Positions 43,282-55,253 of a DNA stretch of 64,000 bases are shown piece by piece. The stretch is from assembly GCA_963210315.1 (NCBI GenBank), contig OY723269.1, positions 62,001-126,000 on the forward strand, written 5' to 3'. Source of the stretch: Rhynchopus euleeides (taxonomy: Eukaryota > Euglenozoa > Diplonemea > Diplonemida > Diplonemidae). The notes beneath the pieces were generated by a model that saw only the letters and a list, made by a program, of their open reading frames with translations, was not told the origin of the DNA and made no database searches. Position 1 is the stretch's first letter. Each line of letters begins with the position of its first letter. The position numbers were made by a program, and so were the translations under genes.

Positions 43282-45184
43282 CGCGCGCCGATATCACGCC
43301 GGCGTCTCGGCTCAGCTGCCCACCACCCTGAGGGGGGGGAAGGGGAGGGGGGCAAAAATAGGGGGGGCGATAAAGAGACGGTGTGGAACACCCCCCCGTC
43401 CTCCTCCTTCGGTGTGTGCGGCACCCGGAGTGCCAGTCGCACTGGTTGCTGCGGCCCCCTTGTGGCGACCTGCAGGGGAGGGGGTGGCGGTGGTGGCACG
43501 GTGGTTGCTGCCCACCAAGAAGTGGGGGGGGGACCAGCGGGGCTGCAGGAGCAGCGGTGGATAGTAAGGGAGAGCGTTGGGTGTGGGTGTGTGTGAGCTG
43601 AGGGCAGAATCGCTTCCATGTGTGCCGTGCGGAGGGGGGTGCGGGTTGCAGGTTGCGGGGTCTGCCTCTGTCTCTCTCTCTCCCCGTGCCCAGCCCCCTC
43701 TCTCCCACACACCCTCACTGCCCGCAAGCGAAGGCATACGCCCTGCATTCCCTTCCCTTCCCCCGTCCCACCTCACAGCCCCCCGAATGCTGCAGGGAGC
43801 AATGCCCCCTCCCTGAAGCGCCACCCTGTGCCAGCTTGTGGAAGTAACGGGTGTTACACTGACACAGGTTTGGCACGTATAGATAGAGGGCTCCGTCACC
43901 ACCACCGCCCGCCAACTCGGGCTTTATTCGGGTTGCAGGGGGTCTTCGCTACAGGGTGATCGTCAGTGCATTTTGGTGCATTTCCTGTTGAATTGGCTGA
44001 AAACTGACGAAGTTTGTCGAAGTTTGTCGACCAGCGAAGACCCCCGCAGAGCGTATTTATTTTGCCGAATTTTTTTAAACGTTCGTCCAGGTTTCGATGT
44101 GTGGTTTTGTTCTGTTTTTTTTGGTGTCGACGGCCAACCGCCTGACTGGGAAAGGAAGAAGATCAGCGGCAGAGACGTTTCTTTTTGTTTTGTGACAATA
44201 ACGCACCGTTCGCTCAAGGGAAAGCGCGTTCAGATCGAAAAAAGGTTGCATTGGGGGTGCACTGTTTTGTTCACCTAACACTCCACGCCCCAACGTGGCA
44301 GGTGACCAGAAGGCTGCACAAACAAGACAAAAGAAACCTGTCAACCCCTTTTGCGATATTTGTTGACACGGGGCCCACTGTTGCCCTGAACCACCTTAGC
44401 CTCCTGGGGGGTTGGGCCAGGCACTGCAGCAGTGGGCCTTCCGAGAGGTGGCAAGAGGAGAAGGCGCTGGAGAAGTGCAGTGATGGGGGTTGTACTTGCG
44501 GCGATAGCCGCGAGCCGCCAGGAGGCAGGACGGCCGTGAGTCGAGCACTCCACTGAGGGGGATGGGGTGGTGGGGGTCATGAAAGATGTTGCAGGTGAAC
44601 AGCATCGATGCTGGGGGCAAAGCCGCGGGCAATTCCATGCATGCGTGTCACGTTTCGCCCCATGTTGAAGGAAAAGGGGGCCGGCGTACGTAATGTGGTT
44701 GCTTGTGCAACCGGTGTTAAAGACCTGTACTACTCTGTTCTGCTTTGTGGTCAGAACACCTCTGCCCAGCCACGGTGAACATGTAACAACTCTGAGTTGC
44801 GCCCACACTTGCTGTCTCAAGGCTGTGGCGAGGCCCTGCGGAGTGGCATGAAGGTGTTGATCCGAAAGCTTCAGTCATACGGGTCTTCCTTCGTTGCCTC
44901 CGCGACTTCGCGACCCTCCGTCGCCCGGAACAGCAAACAAAAAACCCCACCCACCCACCCACCCCCCCAACCCTCCCGGAGAAAAACAGAAACCCGGTGT
45001 TAGATACCCGACCAGGCAACCCCACCCTGCCCGCCCCCACTGAAAAGCCCGAAAAAATCTATCTTTGCTCGTTCTACCTCTCTTCTGCGAAACACCACCA
45101 CACCACACCACACCACAGCACAGCACCTCCTGAGGCCCCGTCTAGACAACACCCACCCACCCCCCCCCCACATGTGCCACCCCA
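43282..45184. other. Intergenic between transporter and HECT ligase genes
   Basis: No gene is seen. It contains the MITE at 43,938-44,045, a pyrimidine-rich stretch near 43,660-43,800 and CCACA repeats near 45,100. Confidence 0.5.
43938..44045. mobile_element. MITE-like element, copy 2
   Basis: Perfect 13-bp terminal inverted repeats (GGGGGTCTTCGCT / AGCGAAGACCCCC) enclose 108 bp in total. Internal GGTGATCGTCAGTG and ACTGACGA match the element at 30,445. Flanking bases are GCA on both sides, possibly a 3-bp duplication. Confidence 0.8.
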
Positions 45185-47758
45185 TCAAGGGCTGTTCTGC
45201 CGCCATGAGGACGCCAGGTCTGTGGACACGGCGAAGATGTGCAGCAGCACGGCAGCCACCGAGAGCGCCGCCATCACACCGAAGAACACAATGCTCACCT
45301 CCGACTGCTGCTGCGCCTCGGTGCCGGGGCGCACGCTCCTTGAAGATTCCTTGCTGTGCGTCACAGAGGTGACCTCCGCCAGCGACGTCTCCTGGTCGAA
45401 TGTCCCCACGGGGCACGTGGCGAGGGACGGGCTGTGCAGCAGCAGCGACGACCGCTCCCCCTGCACCCGGGTCTGCCACGACCGCACCGTGCGCGGCAGG
45501 CGGAACTTGCCCGCAGCACCCCCCGGCCCACCCTGCTGCCCGTGCAGCGGGCGCAGCCCCCAGGGCCACCGGGCCTTGCCGTCGAGGATCCTGCGGCAGC
45601 GCTGCCTCGGGTAGAACCCTTGGCCCACCTGCGCCTGCGACCGCCTCACAGGGTCGGACCACTCGTTGTTGTCCTTCCGCACCAGCAGGATGTCCTTATG
45701 CCCCCCCCTGCTGTGCCCACCCGTTTCCAACGCCGCAGCAGGGATCAGCGCGCCGCTGGTGGCTGTGCCCAGCTCGTTGGAGTCCAGCTCCACAGTGCCG
45801 TTGAGGTCTGGAGGGGGGCGGGGCGCTTGGTGCCCCCGCGGGGAGCGCTGGCGCGCCCCACACAGCGTGCTGCCGAGATAGTGCAGCTCCGAGGGGTGCA
45901 TCGGGGTGCAGAGTGCTGTGGAGGAGTCGATCGCGACGTAGCTCACGAAGGGGTCCGCCCCGGGTGCAGGGGGGATGGCGCTAGTCATGACCAGCACGTT
46001 CCAGTTTGCCCAGTTGGAGGTGTTGAGCATCGTGTCGGTCGACGCCTCTGGGAGCACGCCGCCCCAGTCGGGGTCGCGCACCACGCGCAGCAGCGGCTTG
46101 TCCTCGCGTGCGATGAGGACCTCCGCGAAGATGGAGCCCACGAAGGGCAGCAGCTCAGGGTGCAGGAGGGGCGACGACGTGTTGTCCAGCATCAGCAGGG
46201 GGCGTGGTGTGCTGGCGCGGAGGGGTGTGGTGCGGAGCGGCAGCTTGATGCGTTGGTGGTCGGGTGACATGCGGACCACCGCGGCGAGGGAGGGGAGGTA
46301 GTGCGTCACGAAGTCGACCACGCCGACGTCGGCGCTGCCGGGGTATTTCACGACGAGGGTGCTGACGCCGGTGCCCTGCCCCCCGCGCATGCTGTCTTCG
46401 ATCACCTTGCGCTGCCGCATCTGCCACGTGTCGGCGGGCCTCACCAAACTGCTGAGCGAGAATGTGATGAACATGCATATCACAAGCATCACCGCCAGGT
46501 TGGTGCGCGTCCACCGCGAGGGGACCACCTTCGGCGGGTAGAAGAAGGAGCTGCGTGCGTAGAACAGCGACCCGGTGAAGACGATGGACAGCCCGACGGC
46601 GTTGCGCATCGACAGCTGCGACCCGCTGAAGACGACGAGCGATGTGATGACGATGGGGACTTTGTTGAAGCTGCCCACCACGGCAAGGGTGAGGGCAGAC
46701 GTCCTCTGGCACAGCCAGAACATCGAGAATGTGAGGGCGGCACCCATCAGCGCGCTGATCCCAAATGTCAGCACAAACTTCACGCCGTGCAATGCGTAAA
46801 GCGCTCGCACCTGCTGTGCGCCGTCGTCCCACTCTGTGAAGAATGTCATCAGCGCACTATAAAGTGGTATGGACACGATGCACGAGCAGGCGAGCGAGTC
46901 GAGCTTGCTGGGCTGCCACCGTGCCATGAACTCCCTGGCGTAGACGGCGTAGAAGACGTTGAAGTGCATGTGAAGGAACATCCACACGAGGCCCGACTGG
47001 CTCGCCCAGCTGCCTGAGGAGTCTTGGCCCACCGTGACGCCCAGCAGGATGACGAACAGCGACGCGATGACCTGCCAGTTGTGCTGCGTCGTGTTCAGCA
47101 CGTTCTCCGACACGGAGATGAAGACGGGGCAAGAGTTCTTCAGCAACGTGTAGATGGGCACGCTGAGCCTGTCCAGGGCCTCCAGCCCCGTGGAGAGGTA
47201 GCAGATGTACAGCATGCAGAGCGGGATGCTGGCGACGAAGGTGTTGAGCGAGATCTTCGGACGGTACCCCAGAGCGGCGTAGGCAAAGCCGAGCATGCAC
47301 CCGAGGCCCACATTCTGCACGAACAGGAGGAAGGTGATTTCCTTGAACCCGAACACAGTCATGATGGCCTTGTTGACGGTGATCATGATCACCTGGCATG
47401 AGCTGTAGCACAGGATTGACGACACCGTGTTGCAGTCCCTGTGAGGTCGGGGCGGGTGTGGGGTGGGGCGTGTGGCTCTCGGGAAGAATCAAAAGTCACA
47501 ACACACCGCTCAACATCAACCGCCCTCAACCTGTATTCGTGTGTGTTGATGCGTCGACGCTTCGACACCCCCTTTTTTTTTGCAGAACCAAAAGACAAAC
47601 TGCAACATGCAGCAGGCATGTGTGTCATACCATCGCACCGACTGCCTGTCGCGCCTGCTCTTTGCCATCACGGTCGGCGACAGAGGCGGCGCATCGTCCT
47701 CGCTCACATCTGGGAACTGGTGTAAACGCGGTGCGTGCGGCCCCCGGGGCGAGATCAT
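45185..47758 (-). CDS. Nucleotide-sugar transporter (GDP-mannose transporter-like) with large C-terminal extension (2 exons)
   Basis: Exon 2 (47,438-45,185) joins exon 1 ending at 47,631 across a 192-bp intron (GTATGA donor, CACAG acceptor) in phase 2, giving RQSVRW-DCNTVSS. The ATG may be 47,668 (763 residues) or in-frame 47,758 (793); the latter span is listed. The first ~330 residues form about ten membrane segments with NKAIMTVFGFKEITF and GSFNKVPIV, the latter resembling the GxxNK nucleotide-sugar motif of VRG4-type Golgi transporters. An eleventh hydrophobic segment (MLVICMFITFSL) starts a ~400-residue hydrophilic domain I do not recognise. The protein ends with one more membrane segment (VFFGVMAALSVAAVLLHIFA). 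Normal family members have 320-400 residues, so this is a fusion or a lineage-specific luminal extension. Confidence 0.8.
47439..47630 (-). other. Intron 1 of the nucleotide-sugar transporter gene
   Basis: Donor GTATGA and acceptor CTCACAG. It contains a GATGCGTCGACGC palindromic motif (47,548-47,560), one of several dispersed copies in the window. Confidence 0.7.
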
Positions 47759-49446
47759 GCACGTCCCGTGCCGGGCACCACTACTGCGTGTGCTCCTGTT
47801 GCGGGATGGTGAGCGGGTGGACTCTTCTTGCGGCTGTGACACACACCCCTGCTCGAGACGAGCCACACAAAGCAAAGCAGACGCGGCACAGGAGACGGGA
47901 TGCAGGGCAGGCACTGCCCTGTTCTCCTGGCTTCGATGCGCCCCTGCGCCACCCTTCACCCCTCAGTGACGTGACGGTGGCGGCAGCGGTGGCAAGTGGG
48001 GCGATTCCTTGCTGGCTGCGGGTGGGGTGGAAGCCGCAGAACCAAGCCATTCTACTGACTAAGCGGCGGGGGGGTCCCTCCCCTCACCGCAATGTCATTC
48101 TTTCGACGGCGCATCTGCCCTCCCCCCTCGATCCCCCGCTCTTATTCTTTCGCAGGTTCGACGCCTCTCACCCTGACGACTTCTACACAACACGCGGGGG
48201 TTGGAGGTAGAGAGGACACGAGTGGCGGGTGTGGTGGGTACCGCACCCCACCCCACCCCAGGGCACACCGGGGTTGCGTGGTTTGAGTTGGTTATCTACC
48301 ATTCAAGCCCGGGAAGCCCCTCCCCGCAACCCATGTGTCCTCTCAGCATTGAACCCCCACCCTCCCCTCCCTGGTGGCACCGAGTGAGGCGCACCGTTCC
48401 CTTTGATGCCCCCCCCCTCTCGTTCGCGCACCTCCCCCCTCCCCCCTCTCCCACCCGTTTAGGATCTAAAAAAGTTACCTTCTTTTCTCACGCCGCCTTG
48501 TCCCCTCTTCACTCCCCCCTCCCTCCCTCCCCCATTCCCACCCCCACCTGAGGGGCGTCGTGCTGCCGCCGTATTGCATGGCATGGCATGGCATGGCACC
48601 CCCACGACCCGGAAATGAACCCCCTGCTGGCTTAGGCGCAGGGGTGTGTAGCGCCTGCGGGGTTCCGGAGAGGCAGCCAGACAGAGATCAAGACGAGAAG
48701 GATAGGGGTAGTGTCGGAAGAGTGCTCACACACGGTGGACTCCCACACGTCAGGGTGCACCTTTTTGGGATATCGGAATATCGGCCTGCACACTTTCACA
48801 TCTTGTTTCTACGACTCGGCATGCAGCTGCTTCGGCTTTTCGAAAAGGCACACAGCAGGGATGGGGGAGCCGCAGAAAAGAGAGAGGAGGGGCGGGGGGG
48901 TAGGGTAGGGGGGAGGCCCGCACACACACACACTCCCACTATGGGTGGGATATGATCCGCGCAGGATCTCCCCACACAAAATTCTTAAGTGTTTAGTGTA
49001 GGTTGCACAGAGCGCAACGCTCGGCACCCACACACGCCACACCCTGTTTCTGTTCAGACCGCTTCCCCAAGCAACAGCACCCGTGGGGCGTCGTGGCAGG
49101 GGGGCGGGGGGGGTGGGTGTGGTGTGCTCAGGCGTCGGGAGGTTGGGGCTGCGCAGCGGGAAGCTGTGAGCCCAACAACCGCCTCTGGCTGCATCGTGTG
49201 TGTTGGCGGGGGGGTGGGGGGTGGGGGGGACCCTGCCCCTGGCACAGCGCCTGGCCTTGGGGAGGGCCGGCCCCCCCTCCAACCCCACACCGCTTGCGGC
49301 ATGCCGGCGTCCCGGCCACAGGTCACGGTGGGGAGTCGTGTTGCGCGCTTCGGGCACCCACAGGCATCCACTGCGCACACAGAAAAGCGGGACAGCGGCT
49401 CACTCAACCCACAACTCGCACTGGGTTGGCCTTCAGGCGGTGCGCG
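47759..49446. other. Intergenic between two transporter genes
   Basis: No gene is seen. It has C-rich simple sequence, a CATGG pentanucleotide run near 48,578-48,598 and G-runs near 49,090-49,230. Confidence 0.5.
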
Positions 49447-50670
49447 TCACAGGACGTCCGCCGGGCGTGAGGGAGGTGTTGCGGGGCGCTTCGGCACCAC
49501 AGGTGTCTGGTAGGCGTAGATGATGGTGCCTGCCACGACAAGCACAGTCGCGAGGCCCTGTGTGTGTGTGTGTGGGGAGTGTGGGAGGTGCGGATGGCGT
49601 GTATTGTGCGATGTGTGTGCTGCACTCCACTCTGTGTGTGCAATGCTGGGTTCCAATGTATCCCCCAGGTGCACCGCACCTGTTTGGTGACAACCAACAC
49701 CTCCCCAGCCCCCCACGCCTGCCGCACCGTGCCATACCTTGGAGTAGCTGAAGCACTGGTTCGGGTTCTGCGGGGAGCAGAACATGGTGGCGGACAGGGT
49801 GAAGGTCAGCACCGACCTGCACCCCTGCATCAGCCCCGTTGTCACGGCGCCGTCGCCGCCGATCACGCCGAGCCAGGCGTAGTTCTTGAAGAAGGAGCAG
49901 GGGATGAGCATGACGTACAGCAGGAACACGATCTCAGGGCGGCCGTGGTGCAGCGCCACCTGGTCCTCCAGCCACGCCTTGTGGTGCGGCAGCCCGATGG
50001 TGATGAAGAGCGTGAAGAAGAGCAGCGTGCAGTACTTCCCCAGGTGGAACAGCACCGTGGTGGTCGGCATGATGGACAGCGCCTCCTCCAGAAACACATA
50101 CTCAGTGGCGTAGGCGAAGCACCCCACCAGGGTGAAGAGCACGCCCAGCTCCGTCGACTCCGCCTCAGGCGTGTTCAGGCCCTCCATCGCGGTGCTGCAG
50201 ATCCCCAGCACCGCCACCACCATGCCAGCGAGCTGCCCGGGCAGCACTGTCTTGCGGGTGAGCAGCCACCGCACCAGAGCCACCACCAGTGACATGCAGC
50301 CGTAGACGATGGTGAAGATGGTGCTGCCGGCGTAGGAGATGCCCAGGTAGGTCATGAGGTAGCCTGTGGCCTCCAGCACGGCGATGCGGAGCATGATGGT
50401 GGTGGTGCTCTTGCGGTCTGCAGGCGGGGGCTTCCCAGCCTCGCCCTCGCCCTCCCCGCCCACGGGGGGGAGCAGCACGGCCATCATCATCCCGAAGAAG
50501 TAGGGCAGCGGCGGCAGGAAGGTTTTCATGCTGCCGGCGCCTGTGTAGTACACCTCCTGTGCCCCGATGACGTACAGCGCACCCCCGACCAGGTACACCA
50601 CCCGCATCATCCATTTCCGAGCATCGGCTGTGGAGGGGTCCACGCTCAGCGACACCCGCCGTTGTGACAT
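49447..50670 (-). CDS. SLC35/EamA-type drug/metabolite superfamily transporter (2 exons)
   Basis: Exons 50,670-49,738 and 49,557-49,447 flank a 180-bp in-frame intron (GTATGG donor, ACACACAG acceptor). The intron contains no stop, so an unspliced reading would wrongly insert 60 residues. The spliced protein has about 347 residues and roughly ten membrane segments. Notable are YAGSTIFTIVYGCMSL and the C-terminal FSYSKGLATVLVVAGTIIYA, which resembles the last helix of UAA/SLC35B-type carriers. It probably moves a nucleotide sugar or related metabolite across an ER or Golgi membrane; the substrate cannot be read from the sequence. It lies 1.7 kb upstream of the other transporter but is not closely similar, so recent tandem duplication is unlikely. 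Confidence 0.8.
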   Translation of the reverse strand: MSQRRVSLSVDPSTADARKWMMRVVYLVGGALYVIGAQEVYYTGAGSMKTFLPPLPYFFGMMMAVLLPPVGGEGEGEAGKPPPADRKSTTTIMLRIAVLEATGYLMTYLGISYAGSTIFTIVYGCMSLVVALVRWLLTRKTVLPGQLAGMVVAVLGICSTAMEGLNTPEAESTELGVLFTLVGCFAYATEYVFLEEALSIMPTTTVLFHLGKYCTLLFFTLFITIGLPHHKAWLEDQVALHHGRPEIVFLLYVMLIPCSFFKNYAWLGVIGGDGAVTTGLMQGCRSVLTFTLSATMFCSPQNPNQCFSYSKVWHGAAGVGGWGGVGCHQTGAVHLGDTLEPSIAHTEWSAAHTSHNTRHPHLPHSPHTHTQGLATVLVVAGTIIYAYQTPVVPKRPATPPSRPADVL

Positions 50671-51435
50671 GATGGGGCGGGGGTGGGGTGTCGCCTGGTG
50701 GTGGTGTCAGCAGATGAGGCAGAGGGAGGGTGAGAGGGATTGCGGGTAGTACCGTGCCGGGGGTGTTCACACTTCACACTCTCTAAGGGTTAAAAGCACA
50801 TGAACGAGTAGGAGAGAGCGAGATAGATAGATAGAAGTTGCCACGGTCGGTGTGTGTGGTCTATGAGAGTGTGCGGCGTGCTAGAGTAGGTTCCTGGACT
50901 GCCCCCTAACAGGTGATTCCCAATAAGATCCACGCGTGTGTGTGTGTGACTGTTGTGACGCACAAAACTAGTTCTCCTCGCAAAGCTTCGTGACGGAGAC
51001 AGAGAGAAAGCCGGGCGGGGCACCAGCAGGGGGGGGCGGACAAAGCTAGCAGCCTGCATCGGTGCCATCGGCAACACCGCCGGAGACCCCCCCGGCTGAA
51101 TGACGGGTCAGATCTGGGCTCAGGGATCTTGCCCCAAGGCGGGAGGAGGCGGTGTTTTGGCTGAACCTTCACCCCCTGTGGTCCAACACGCGCCAGAGGT
51201 GTGCCACTACTACACCATATGCTGTTCGGACGTGGCGCGCATTTCTGCATAGGGGGGATGCAGCACGGTAGGCGCCTCAGCACCGCCGTGCTGCCACAGG
51301 GAGGGGTTGCGGTGGTGTCGGTGGGGAGGCTAGGGACATCCTTGCAGGAGGTGCTACCCCTGCAGGCAGGCAGCACGCCTGCATGCAGGGCGATAGCAAG
51401 AAGGGGTGGGGGCGGTGAGGGGGCTGCGCTCAGCA
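50671..51435. other. Intergenic
   Basis: No gene is seen. It contains a GATA tetranucleotide run near 50,820 and a TG run near 50,935-50,948. Confidence 0.45.
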
Positions 51436-53565
51436 TCAGAGGTTCTTCGGCGACGACGCTGTCGGAATGACGCGAACTTGCGAGCTCTGCAGAGGGGTGG
51501 TGGTTGGGTTGGTTGTGCGTTCTGCACCTGGGTGGGCCTGCGGTGGACACCTCCAAACCGACAAGCCGGACCGGGAAGCCCGTCGCCCTTCTCTTGATAT
51601 GTCAGCCCTGCCCCTCAAGCTCTCTCAACTGGGTTGACAGAAAAAAAAACCCCCCCCCTCCCCTCCCACCCACTCCCTTTTGGTGGCGAGTGTAGTATCA
51701 CCGGCGGAAGCAATTCCCCCCCCCCCCCCGCTCCCTTGCCCACCGGCCTTCACACACCTCAAACTGCTTGTACAGCTCCGAGCGGGGCATGCTGTGGGCA
51801 CGGATCTTCGGCATCACCACCCGGTAGCCCCCGCCTGTCAACTTCTCGTTGAAAGCCACCATCTCGTACGGAATGCGGCGCCTCTGCAGCTCGTTCTCGA
51901 ACATCATCATCGCTCCGAGTCGGTTGCCGCTCGCGAAGCGCGCCTGCCTTGGGGGATGTGTGGGTGGATGTGGCGCGGTGCCTTTGCGAAGCCACCATTC
52001 CCCCTTCTTTTGCCAGACGAAGCAGCACCCTCCCGACCCCCCACCCCCAACCTGACGGAGTACGCTGCACCACGCTTTTGGAAGGAACGAAGGAATGCCT
52101 GGCAGAGACCACCCCACCCCCAGACACCCCCCGCCCCCCCTCGGTGGGGCGGGAGGGCTGCATACCGGAGCTGCTCGAAGTGGTGCCCGTCGATCTTGGC
52201 GCCGTTCCTCCGTGCCACGGCGCTGAGGCGCTCCACCGTCGCCTCATCGCCGACAGCGGCGAAGATCCAGGAGGCGCGTGTCAGCACAGCGATATCTCTG
52301 TCGAACCCAAGCTTCTCGGCAACCTGCACCGCGTGTGACGCAATCTCGCAGAACACGTCGTTCGGATCCTTCACATGGATGAGGCAGATGTGCAGCAGCG
52401 AGCAGAGGAACTCGGGGTTGATGTCGCTGTTCCGGAGAGAGACCATCATCCGGAAGAACACGCTGCGTGCCCCCTCCGTATCCCGCACGGCACACTTCGA
52501 CGCCAGCAGGGCCAGATGGGCGTCGGCCGGCACCCGCCCCGCCTCCTCCGCCTCCTCCCCGCCCTCCTCAGCCGCTGTAGCCGCCGCCTCCTGGATCTCT
52601 GCGAACAGCTCCTGGGCATAGCCTGTGGCCTTCGCCTTCACCGCCACCTTCATCAGGGCGACGCGGTGGGGTGTGGCGACCGCCACGCCGCGCTGCTCCA
52701 TCATCTGCAGCACGCCCTTCGCCGCGGCGACGGTGTTGCAGCTGCTGATGGCAAACTCATACGCGTGGTCGGAGAGGGGCGGCGCGATGTCGCGGAGGAG
52801 CTCCAGCGCAGTCTCCTCGTCGTCATCCAGGGCGCAGCCCTGCAGCACCATGTCGTACACCCAGGGGAAGGCGAAGCCGGACTCGACGTTGATCTTCTCG
52901 GCGAAGGCCGGGTCCTGCAGCAGCTCCAGGCAGCGCGCCGTGTCGCGCGCCACGCCTGAGGTGGGGTTGGCGTGGAGGGCGAGGAAGCAGGACAGCGCAA
53001 GGGGGCCCACCTTGTGGCCCAGAGACTCCGCGTTGCGCACCAGCTCCTCAGCCTCGATGATGATGGCGTCGAACATGGCGGTGGTGAGCACGCCGTGCTC
53101 CAGCTGGCGCTGTGTGACAGTGTGGGTGACGAGGCGTGCGATGTGCTCGTCGGAAAGCTTCTCCCCGGCTTCGGTCAGCGTCTCGAGGCACTCCTGCCCC
53201 GACACACCCTCGTCGTGCTTCAGGAGCTGGTCGATGCGCTCGTCGAGGTTGGGCTCGTCGGTGGGTTTGACAAACACGCCGCGGTGCCCGACAGGGTCGT
53301 CGATGTCCTGCGCTGGGACCCCCGCGTCGCCCACCACCACCTCCATGTCGAGCGGGTCGCGCATGAACTTCACGCGCTGCTTCAGCTGCGTGAGGCGCGG
53401 CTCGGGCTTGCTCTCAACGCGCTGGGCTCGTCGGGTCTTGGCTCGCCGCTTCTTGCTGGACTGCGCCGCAACCTCCGCACGCACCGCCCCTTCAGAGAAG
53501 AGACGCGCGGCATGGGGAAGGGGTGCGCGAGACAGCACCGCGTGCGCCACACGCGACAGGTTCAT
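51436..53565 (-). CDS. PPR-like mitochondrial protein (3 exons)
   Basis: Exons: 53,565-52,166, 51,947-51,758 and 51,486-51,436; 546 residues with phases closing exactly. Donors are GTATGC and GTGTGT, the latter the weakest in the window. The ATG at 53,565 gives an Arg/Ala/Ser/Leu N-terminus (MNLSRVAHAVLSRAPLPHAA) typical of mitochondrial import; the open frame extends upstream only through a non-ATG stretch. After a basic, disordered linker, helical pairs of about 35 residues recur (about 120-470), spaced like pentatricopeptide repeats (for example EGARSVFFRMMVSLRNSDI, ATVERLSAVARRNGAKID). Such proteins usually bind organellar RNA or belong to the mitoribosome. The C-terminal exon (SSQVRVIPTASSPKNL) is inferred from a good CTGCAG acceptor and phase only. 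Confidence 0.68.
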
Positions 53566-55253
53566 CGCGCGGAACGCAGGTGGCCCCGCCACCTGCAGCG
53601 GGGTAGTGGTGGCGGGTGGCGTGTGGGGCAGAGTGCAGCTTTGCGCCACACGACGTCGGTGGGGCTAAGAGGTGGGACCAAGAGGGGGTGGGTGGGGTGG
53701 GGGCGCTATTACCTTTTCACACCCATCCATCTGGGCCCCAGGAAGCAGGCATCCCAGCAACGCAGCAACGGACGCTGCATCATTGCCAGGGGGGAGGGGA
53801 GGAGGGGGGGGGGGGGGCGGGCGAGTTACGTTATGAATCTGCCGCTGCCCGTTCGGCCTTGCTTGGGGTCTTTGCCGCCCAAGCCTGGCCGCCCGCTGCG
53901 GCTGCGCAGGCAGGGGGGGGCTTGCCCGCTTGCTTCAAAGCGTGGGTATATCTCGTTCTTCAGGAACCCCTGACGTGAAACCATATTGTGCTGCTGGTTG
54001 GGCCATTTTTTGGAGCGATCTACACACTAAGGGAGTGGTCAGGAGGGCTTCGTACCCAGCCAGGCAGTGGAGAGAGAATGAGGGAGGGGGGGAGCTGTGG
54101 CACAATGGAGGTGACGTGCTGTCGCCTGCTCATCTGGAGTGGTTTGGCTCCCTCGGAGAATCCGGGCCACGCCGCATGGGGCTTTTATTGGAGGCATCGA
54201 CGGCCTGACACCACTGCAGCTCGCCCGCACACACCTCTCAGTCTGTTGTTGTTGGCGGGGAGACCTTCGCGTGATCATACGAACTGCGTTGAGGAACGCA
54301 ATGCAGTGAACGTGTTTTGAGCTTTTTTCCGAGATTGTTCTTAGAACGTGACGGGGGCAGCAAGCTATTTTTTTTCTTCACTCGCGCTGAATGCGACATA
54401 AAAACGGCTCTGGAGGGGGATGCCCCAGGCATCCCCTTCTCACAGCTGCACTCACAACCCAGCATCCGAAGCCATCTTATTTTATCCCTTTTATACCTTC
54501 GCCCAGAAGCGCAGAAAAGCGATGCGCCGACCACAACACTGAGCAGGAGTGGGGTGGGGGAGTGGGGAGTGGGGAGTGCGTTTATTCTGGAGAGGAAGGC
54601 TCTACAAGACGAAGGGGAGGGGGCGCGACGGCCCCACCACACCACACGCACACACACAGTTTGACACACCTGAAACTATTTTGGGGTGCAGTGTACCAAC
54701 GAAGGGCTCTCTCTCTCTCTCTCGCTCCCTGCCCCTGATGCATGCCCCACTGCACGCACCCCACCCACCCACCCGACGTATGGCTGCGGTGTGATGCTGG
54801 CTATCACACCACCTACATCTATGACCCGGACACACGAATGCCTCTAAACTCAACCTGCCCCACGTGGCCCCAGTTTCTGGACAAAATCGGAGTGTGCTGT
54901 CGCAGCGGCGGCTCCTGAGACGAAGGGCAGGTGTTGCCTCTGGTGGGGAACCACCTCCCAGCCAGCCGCACCAGCAACCAGGCAGTGGGGCTGGGCCAGC
55001 TGAACCCATAATCTTTGATTTCTCGTTTCAAGGGTAGTGCCGTAGGGGCCATAGTCCGCATGTTGCTGCGCCTGAAGCCCTTGTCGCAAGACAAGTTGGC
55101 CTGCTCCGATGTGCTGGGTATGGGCAGGCCTAGTAACACTACGTCTGTTTGCAGCCCGGCGGTGTTCTTTTGTAAAGGAAGACCACCCCCGAAATCCCCC
55201 GCTCCACCCGCAGCCCTGCGGCGCCAGCCAACAGCCAACAGCCAACAGGGAGG
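53566..55253. other. Intergenic between H2B and PPR-like genes
   Basis: No gene is seen. It contains CT and CCCA simple repeats near 54,700-54,775. Open minus frames here show no domain. Confidence 0.5.

Noticed and set aside
43730..43750. Possible upstream first exon of the HECT ligase (ATG ... GTATGC near 43,735)
   Set aside because: Its phase does not match any acceptor before 43,281, and the ATG at 43,281 already gives a plausible N-terminus.
49558..49737. 60 extra residues inside the SLC35-like protein read as coding
   Set aside because: The segment starts with GTATGG, ends ACACACAG, is a multiple of three, contains TG simple sequence and interrupts a membrane helix motif; it is an in-frame intron.
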